From contig OX638130.1 in assembly GCA_951804985.1 (NCBI GenBank), positions 110,000,040-110,064,039 of the forward strand: a stretch of 64,000 nt of DNA, read 5' to 3'. Both the position numbers and the translations under genes were made by a program. This document shows, in pieces, positions 56,880 through 64,000 of the stretch. A model generated the notes under the pieces. That model did no database searches, had not been told where the DNA came from, and saw only the letters and a program-made list of their open reading frames with translations. Every line of letters starts with the position of its first letter. Positions within the stretch are counted from its first letter, which is position 1. This DNA comes from Dryomyza anilis. Taxonomy: Eukaryota; Arthropoda; Insecta; Diptera; Dryomyzidae.

Positions 56880-57570
56880 TAAAAATATGGATGAATGTTT
56901 CATTTTAAAAATGATCAGTTCTTAAATATTGTGGAATTGTTTTATAAATTTGTCATCTGTAATTGCGAATTCGAAAAATGCTCACTTTTCCACTGGGTTC
57001 TTCTTTCTCAGCACAAAGTCTCACCACATCGCACAGTGTCTCATTTGGCCAAATGGCCATTGAAGCGGATGCACTTTAATTTGATCACAATTGTAGAATG
57101 AAAAATGTGTCGTCGTCATTGAACGCGTGCCGTTCTGTCTTTGCCTTAACGTAACGTAACGCATCGAAGTAAAATGAAATGATGACAAGCAGCTTGAACT
57201 GTCAGCACGTTCGTCTGTCCTACTGCCTGACACTAATGTGTCAAAGGTCACGTGACCTGCGACTGTAGCCTGCTACTGTGACTGTGACAATGTTCAATTT
57301 ATTTAATGTCGTTTTATTGCAAATACGTTTTGTTTTATGCTGCACTCAATTGAAAACTATGAAAAGTTTATTTCAATTACAACAGGATTCAGTGAATTTA
57401 ACAATTTAATGCACATCTTACTAATTGTCAATTGCAATTAAAAGAAGCAGGAACATATTTAACTAAAACTATTCGATGGTATTTGATATTAGGTGAGAGA
57501 GGGTCACTGATAGGAAGTCAAACGGAAAAACAATTTCGGGAACCCTATAAATTTGTATTATTAATAATTC
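56880..57570. other. Unique island between satellites A and B
   Basis: GC rises at 56980-57290 (GCCATTGAAGCGGATGC, AACGTAACGTAACGC). The open frames are short and unrecognised. Candidate regulatory DNA. Confidence 0.25.
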
Positions 57571-58508
57571 GTTTTTATGAAAAATTAAATTTTTAGTGAA
57601 AAATAGAATTTTTAGTGAAAAATTGTATTTTTTTTAGTAAAAAATTGAATTTTAAGTGAAAAATTGAATTTTTAATGAAAATTTGAATTTTTAATGAAAA
57701 ATTGAATTTTTAATGAAAAATTGAATTTTTAATGAAAAATTGAATTTTTAATGAAAAATTGATTTTTTAATGAAAAATTGATTTTTTAATGAAAAATTGA
57801 TTTTTTAATGAAAAATTGATTTTTTAATGAAAAATTGAATTTTTAATGAAAAATTGAATTTTTAATGAATAATTGAATTTTTAATGAAAAATTGAATTTT
57901 TAATGAAAATTGATTTTTTAATGAAAAATTGAATTTTTAATAAAAAAATGAATGTTTAATGAAAAATTGAATTTTTTAGTGAAAAATTGAATTTTTAGTG
58001 AAAAATTGAAATTTCAGTGAAAAATTAAATTTTTAGTGAACAATTGATTTTTTTTAGAGAAAAATTGAATTTTTAGTGAAAATTTGAATTTTTAGTGAAA
58101 AATTGAATTTTTAGTGAAAAATTGAATTTTTAGTGAAAATTTGAATTTTTAGTGAAAATTTGAATTTTTAGTGAAAATTTGAATTTTTAGTGAAAATTTG
58201 AATTTTTAGTGAAAATTTGAATTTTTAGTGAAAATTTGAATTTTTAGTGAAAATTTGAATTTTTAGAGAAAATTTGAATTTTTAGTGAAAATTTGAATTT
58301 TTAGTGAAAATTTGAATTTTTAGTGAAAATTTGAATTTTTAGTGAAAATATGAATTTTTAGTGAAAATTTGAATTTTTAGTGAAAAATTGAATTTTTAGT
58401 GAAAAATTGAATTTTTAGTGAAAAATTGAATTTTTAATGAAAAATTGAATTTTTAGTGAAAAATTGAATTTTTAGTGAAAAATTGAATTTTTAGTGAAAA
58501 ATTAAATT
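57571..58508. repeat. Satellite B, unit about 19 bp
   Basis: About 48 units of GAATTTTTAGTGAAAAATT type. Three sub-blocks: TTTTTAATGAAAAATTGAA (about 57660-57965), TTTTTAGTGAAAATTTGAA (about 58075-58380) and TTTTTAGTGAAAAATTGAA (edges). Local homogeneity within blocks suggests recent unequal exchange or slippage. Confidence 0.92.
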
Positions 58509-58509
58509 T

Positions 58510-59450
58510 TGCAATTGAATAAAATGTCTACCTTGTACCTCTACCGACGCAGCTCTTACCCTAAAGAGACTCACAAAAGTAATCCCCCCTACTTTTCTTC
58601 AAAACTTGTGCAGATACCCACTCAACAGAGGCCGATGACGACTGACACCCATCATTCAAGACTCATTTGTGACTCACGTCGCGTCGGCGACGATGACCGT
58701 GTGATCGGCGGCAACTTTAAACAACGCAGAACACAGAACACAGAGGCCACCAACACAATACAGTAGTTGGCACAAGTGAATGGAGTTGTCTATCGATTGA
58801 TTGAAGTGGCTGGCTTCAATGAAAGGAAGAAAAAAAAGTACGGCATTCAATTAACCTATCAAAGCTACAAAGGACAGACAGATTTAACAACAGCACAACA
58901 ATCTGGTACATGTTGGGGCTTGGATCAAAGTAGGGTTCAGTTCAACATGGCGTAGTTACGAACGCTTTGACTAATGGTAGACGGAAGGTGCACATGGTTG
59001 AACTAGACTGACTGATGGTTGTACAAAAATTACGAATGGTTGAATGATTTGACTCTTGGTTGGATAGACTTATATTTGATGCTATAGACTGTTGGTTGTA
59101 TAGACTACCGATTGTTTGAGTATATGGATGGATGGATCATTGATGAAGTCAACGCACCTGTGAGCGGTTCTTATATTTGCCTATCATGATATTGGGGATA
59201 GTGGGGGGAGGGGGTCTTTTTATATTGCCACGTCATGTTCCCATCAGCATGAATTTTTAATGAATTTTTTTTCACTTACCGCTTTTGCCTTCTTCTTTTT
59301 CTTCTCACAGAAGCCTTGAAAGTGTTTTGAAATGCGGTGTTGTTTGCTAACATCCATTGAAGTGCCTGCAAAATGGATACATTTTAAGATAATTTTTTAT
59401 GAAGAGTTGTATATTTCAAATTTGAAAAATTTTAATATTTTTATTTTCGA
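58510..59450. other. Unique GC-richer island between satellites B and C
   Basis: Two open frames of 85 and 62 codons (58509-58766, 58767-58955) lie adjacent but show no domain or clear coding bias to my eye. GGTTGTATAGACT-like words recur at 59000-59130. Candidate regulatory DNA or non-coding exon. Confidence 0.25.
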
Positions 59451-59459
59451 GCTATTTAT

Positions 59460-61425
59460 ATATATAAAATTTATAAATGATGAATAATGTGTTGAATAAT
59501 ATTCAAGTTATTTTAAATTAATTGATGAATAATATGGATGAAAATCATATTCAATAAAAGTTATAGTAATGAAACTTCATATTAAACGAAATTCGTATAT
59601 ATGAATAGATGAATTTATGAATAGAAATATTAATGAATTGGCATATCGATAAATAATAGTTTTGATGAATACTCAAAGTGTTAAATAGTCATACTGATGG
59701 ATAGTCATATTGACATTTAAATAGTAATTATAATGAATAGTCAAATTGATGAATACTTCTCTTATAAAATGATGCATAAAATTGATGAATAAAATATTAG
59801 CATTTAAATAGTCATCTTGATGAATAGTCAATATGTTATTATTTCATTTTATTGATGAATATACGAATTACTACATTGACATTTTGATGAATAGTCATAT
59901 ATATATAAATAGTAAATTTATGAAAAGTTCATTAAATGATTACGCATACTGATGCACAGTAATATATGTATTGTTTTAAAATCATAGACATGCAACTTCA
60001 TATTAAACGAAAATTATATAGATGTACAGATGAATTTATGAATATTATTATTAATGAATTGTCTTATCGAAATACTAATTTTGATGAATACTTAAAGTCT
60101 TAAATAGTCATATTGTGAATAGTCATATTGATTAATAGTCGTATTGATGAATAATCATATTGTCATTTCAATAGTAATTTTGATGAATAGTCAAATTGAC
60201 GAATAGTTCTCTGATGAAAGGATGCATAAAATTGATGAAAAATATATTATCATTTAAATAGTAATTTTGATGAGAAGAAGAATAGTAAATTTATGTAAAA
60301 TTATATTAATGATTACGCACACTGATGCAGGATAATATGTATTGATTATATAGATGTACAGATAAATTTATGTAAATTAATATTAATGAATTGTCATATC
60401 GATGAATACTAATTTTAATGAATACTCAAAGTGTCAAAATTATGAATAGCTATATTGATTAATAGTCGTATTGATAAGTAATCATATTGTCATTTAAATA
60501 GTAATATTGATGAATAGTCAAATTGAGGAATAGTAAGCTTATGAAAGGATCAATATAATTGATGTATAGGTAAATTATCATTTAAATAGTGATTTTGATG
60601 AGTCCAAATATCATCGTTTTATCTTACAAATGATCATATTGATGAATATTCAAATTACTGTATAGACATATTTATGATGAATAGTAAATTGATGAATAGT
60701 TGTTTTGATTATTACTCATACTCATGCACAGTAATATGTAAATAGTCTTATTGTTCAAAAATATCCCTTAATGAATGTCATACTGATGAATAATCATATC
60801 GATGAATAGCCATGGTGATAAATAAACACATTGATTGTTAGTAATAGATTATTATGTATATGTAAATCATTAAACTGATGAAAATCCAAATTAATTAATA
60901 CACATATTGTTATTATTTAAATAGTAATTTAGACAAATAATTGAATTGATGGACGGTTAGCTTATAAATGCTCCTATTGATGTATAGACGAATTGATGAA
61001 TAGACGTATTGATGAATACGCATAAATATGAATAGTCAAACTGAAAAATAGTCATATTGTGACTAGTTATATTGATTTATATTCATATTGACGAGAAACC
61101 GAATTGATGAATAAACATATGTACATTTAAATAGTAATATTGCTGAATAGTCAAAATTATAAATAGTCATCTTATGAATGATCATATTGTTGAACATACG
61201 AATTAATGAATAGACTATTCTGCAATATGTCTATTCATTATTTCGAATTAAGGATAATAAATTGATGAATAGTCGTGTTGATGATTAGTCATACTGATGA
61301 ATATTAATACTGATGAATAGTTATATTAATACATAGTCATAGTAATGAAATATTCAATTAATGAATGTCATATGATAGTCATTGCAATGTGTAGTGGTGT
61401 TGTAATTTGAATCGTTTTATTATAA
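59460..61425. repeat. Satellite C, block 1, unit about 16 bp
   Basis: Degenerate ATTGATGAATAGTCAW units. Longer-period structure: CTTCATATTAAACGA at 59575 and 59996 (421 bp), and TTATATAGATGTACAG at 60014 and 60346 (332 bp), with the intervening variants in the same order. Confidence 0.82.
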
Positions 61426-61429
61426 TTCA

Positions 61430-62560
61430 CAAATAGTTGAGGGTTTAATGATGAATATTAAGTACAATTCATCAATATAATGAAATTAATAATTTATTGT
61501 ATTAAAAATATCTGTGAAGTATTAATGTGCTATTGAACAATATGAAAACTATAAGAATCATCTATGAATAATCTAAAAATGTAAAGTACTACCAATATAA
61601 TGTAATATAAAATAATGTAATTTAGTAAAACAATTCATTAATATGACGAACAATTCACCTCTTTATTTCTTGTGATGTACAATTTTATTAAATTTTTCGT
61701 TATTTTTAAAAACTCATTTTAAAATTCCATCAAATGAATTTTACACTTTGGTACCTTTGAACAATGTCAATATTTGCGCTTTTACAGCTCGTTTCGTTAC
61801 TCATTGCCAATCTTCTCCGCCTCCCCGTTGATTTTGTCAATATATATTATATATATGCTGTGAAATATAGGCGTCATCGGCAGAAAAACGTTCAACCTTT
61901 AAATAAACTCTTAAAATATTCGTAGCAGAAACTGAACCCTTTTTTTTTTGATGTCGTTGTGTGCGCAAATTTACAAAACTTCAAAGTGTTTTATGCTTTA
62001 TTCACATTTATAGTCAGTGCTTCAGTCAAACAGTACCAAAGTCATTTCGTTCAGTTAAAATGCGTACATTTCATATAGCGATTTTCAATATCATTTCTAT
62101 TCTATTCTAATTTATGTTCTCACACACGAAGGGTTAAAATTGCCTACAATATGCTTGGGTATTGTCTGTGATCCTGTGTAAATACTGCATACAATTTGCC
62201 TATTAAGTAAAAATTGAAAAAAAAAAAAATAGATTTCATCTTATGCTGGAAAAAACGCAACGATATGGAAAATTTATACAATTGTTGGCTGTTTGTGGAA
62301 CAGAACAGTAGAAGTTCTGTTCATTTATTGGCCTCATTGTTGGCGACAACGTAGGTTGCACGCGTCACACAGTCACACTTTAATCCTTTGGCAATTTGTG
62401 CGTTTATTCAGATACATTTCTATTACAATTTCAGTTGGATCATTTTAATGAGCTGATTATGTGATGGAAAATGATGCCTCTTTAATCAGGCTTCATTCAT
62501 GGTGTTATGTTTTGTATTGCGATAGTAATTTTTTGTAAGGTTCATTTTCATATTAACTTT
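61430..62560. other. Unique island within satellite C
   Basis: 61740-62480 is ordinary, moderately AT-rich, non-repetitive sequence. No credible frame. Its edges return gradually to satellite C words. Confidence 0.3.
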
Positions 62561-63925
62561 TGAATTGATGAACAGTCAAATGAATAGCCATTTTTAAAAA
62601 TAGTGGTATTGATGATTAGTCAAATTGATGAATATTCCTATTGATGAATAATGAAATTGATGAATAGTCATATTGATTAATAGGTAAATTGAGGATATGG
62701 TTTATTGTTGAATAGAGAATTTCAAGAATACTCGAATTGATGAATAGCGAAATCAATGAAGAGTCATATTGAAGAATGGTGCTATAGATAAAAGTCAAAT
62801 TGATGAATATTCCTATTGATGAATAATGAAATTGATAAATAATCATATTGATTAATAGGTAAATTGAGGAAATGGTTTCTTGTCGAATAGGGAAATTCAA
62901 GAATGGTCAAATTGATGAATAGCGAAAGCAACGAAGAGTCATCATGAAGAATAGTGTTATGGTAAAAAGTCAAATCGATGAATAGTCCAACTGATGAATA
63001 TAGTTATATATATAGTTATAATAGTTATATTAATGAATAGTCTTCTATATATAGTGTTATTGATGAATATTCCTATTAATGAATAGTGAAGTTGATGAAT
63101 GGTTTATTGTGGAATAGAAAAATTCACGAATAGTCAAATTGATGAATATCAAAATCAATGAATAGTTATATTGAAGAATAGTGATATGGATTAATGTTAA
63201 ATTGATGAATAGTTATATTAAGGATTAGTCAAATATATAGTGTTATTGATGAATAGTGAAGTTGATGAATGGTTTATTGTTTGTGTATTGACATCAACGA
63301 ATAGTCATATTGAAAAATAGTGTTATGGTAAATAGGGAAATGCACGAATTAGTCAAATAGAAGAATAGAGAAATCAATGAATAGGTATATTGTAAAATAG
63401 TGATATAGACAAATAGTCAAATTAATGAATAGTCAAATAGGTGAATAGTAAAATATTTATTGTTATTGATGAATAGTCAAATAGATGCATAGAAAAATTG
63501 ATGAATAGTTAAATTGATGAATAGTCAATTTGATGAATAGCCAAATCAATGAATAGTCTTATTGAGTCAGTCTAATGAATAATGTAGTTGATGAATGGTT
63601 TATAGATGTATAGTCATATTGATGAATATTGAATGAAATTGATGAATAGTCAAATTCAGAGTATTATTGAAGTATAGTGATATGAATGAGTAGTTATATG
63701 GATTTTTAGTCAAATAATTAAATTGTCATATTGATGCATATTCAAATTGACGAAGAGTTATAGTGAAAAAAATAGTGATATTTATGAATAGTCAAATAGA
63801 TGAATATTCCAATACAAAAATAGTCATATTGATGAATGGTCAATAATATTAATATTTAAAATAGTACTATTGATGATTAGACAAAGTGACGAGTAGTCAA
63901 ATTGATGAATAGTGAAAATTCTCTC
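62560..63925. repeat. Satellite C, block 2, unit about 16 bp
   Basis: Same ATTGATGAATAGTCAW unit as block 1. A higher-order unit of 175 bp starts at 62634 (ATTCCTATTGATGAATAATG) and repeats at 62809, with a shorter third version from about 63068 (GGTTTATTGTGGAATAG). The minus-strand frames here read the repeat. Confidence 0.85.
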
Positions 63926-64000
63926 CTAGATACTCTCCTAGATACGGTCGGGACATCATCATCATTTGGTCGTTGATCTCCTCGTGGAGCATAGGGCCTC
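63926..64000. other. Non-satellite sequence at the window edge
   Basis: After satellite C the sequence turns GC-richer, with an ATACTCTCCTAG/GATACGGTCG segment and CATCATCATCATTTGG, CTCCTCGTGGAGCATAGGG. It may be the end of another interspersed repeat; too short to name. Confidence 0.25.

Noticed and set aside
54990..63925. CRISPR-like regular repeats
   Set aside because: Units are contiguous satellites with no unique spacers, in a eukaryotic genome; no cas genes.

Overview
This window looks like euchromatin from a higher fly (Diptera, probably Schizophora). The evidence is one recognisable developmental gene, buttonhead, set in very AT-rich sequence crowded with small insect-type transposons (mariner, hAT, Helitron, MITEs, a Jockey/CR1-like LINE and tRNA-derived SINEs). 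I cannot fix the genus. The repeat load is far heavier than in Drosophila melanogaster, so a calyptrate or tephritid fly is plausible, but that is inference.

The only gene I can support as functional is buttonhead (btd). Its CDS joins 14548-15035 to 15311-16832 on the + strand, encoding 669 residues across one 275-bp GT-AG intron. The protein is an Sp/KLF-type factor with a Btd box and three C2H2 fingers whose recognition residues are intact. About 1.2 kb of less AT-rich sequence upstream should hold the promoter and 5' UTR, with two tiny uORFs next to the start. The 3' flank holds an 11-12 bp tandem motif and a candidate poly(A) signal.

Everything else is intergenic. Region by region: 0.2-1.1 kb, a duplicated mariner transposase relic; 2.6-5.4 kb, small tandem motifs; 6.1-7.9 kb, a decayed LINE; 7.9-8.7 kb, an intact-ended non-autonomous hAT with an 8-bp target duplication; 11.2-12.9 kb, two terminal-inverted-repeat elements; 9.5-10.2 and 13.3-14.5 kb, GC-richer btd upstream DNA; 17.6-21.5 kb, MITEs, about 260-bp repeats, a foldback element and a SINE; 21.6-22.2 kb, a Helitron; 22.6-23.6 kb, a unique island with a perfect 24-bp palindrome; 24.2-31.1 kb, repeats, a lone mariner end and a second Helitron; 32-40 kb, MITEs, including a 996-bp nested palindrome inserted in an older repeat; 41-42.5 kb, tandem duplications; 44.5-48 kb, two Helitron-like ends followed by very A-rich arrays; 48.2-50.1 kb, a SINE and a complete but broken mariner; 51-53.6 kb, more MITEs; 55-64 kb, three successive satellite families (about 25, 19 and 16 bp units) separated by islands of ordinary sequence.

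There is no operon or multi-gene system. The distant unique islands (9.5, 22.6, 27.5, 33.6, 38.6, 42.5, 53.9, 57, 58.5, 61.8 kb) are the best candidates for regulatory DNA of btd or of its neighbours outside the window. The most informative non-genic observations are MITE families sharing CGTC tips and 4-bp AT-rich target duplications, insertions that can be verified against paralogous empty sites inside the same window, and satellites that appear to have grown from the core of a dispersed MITE family. I found no convincing undescribed coding system.
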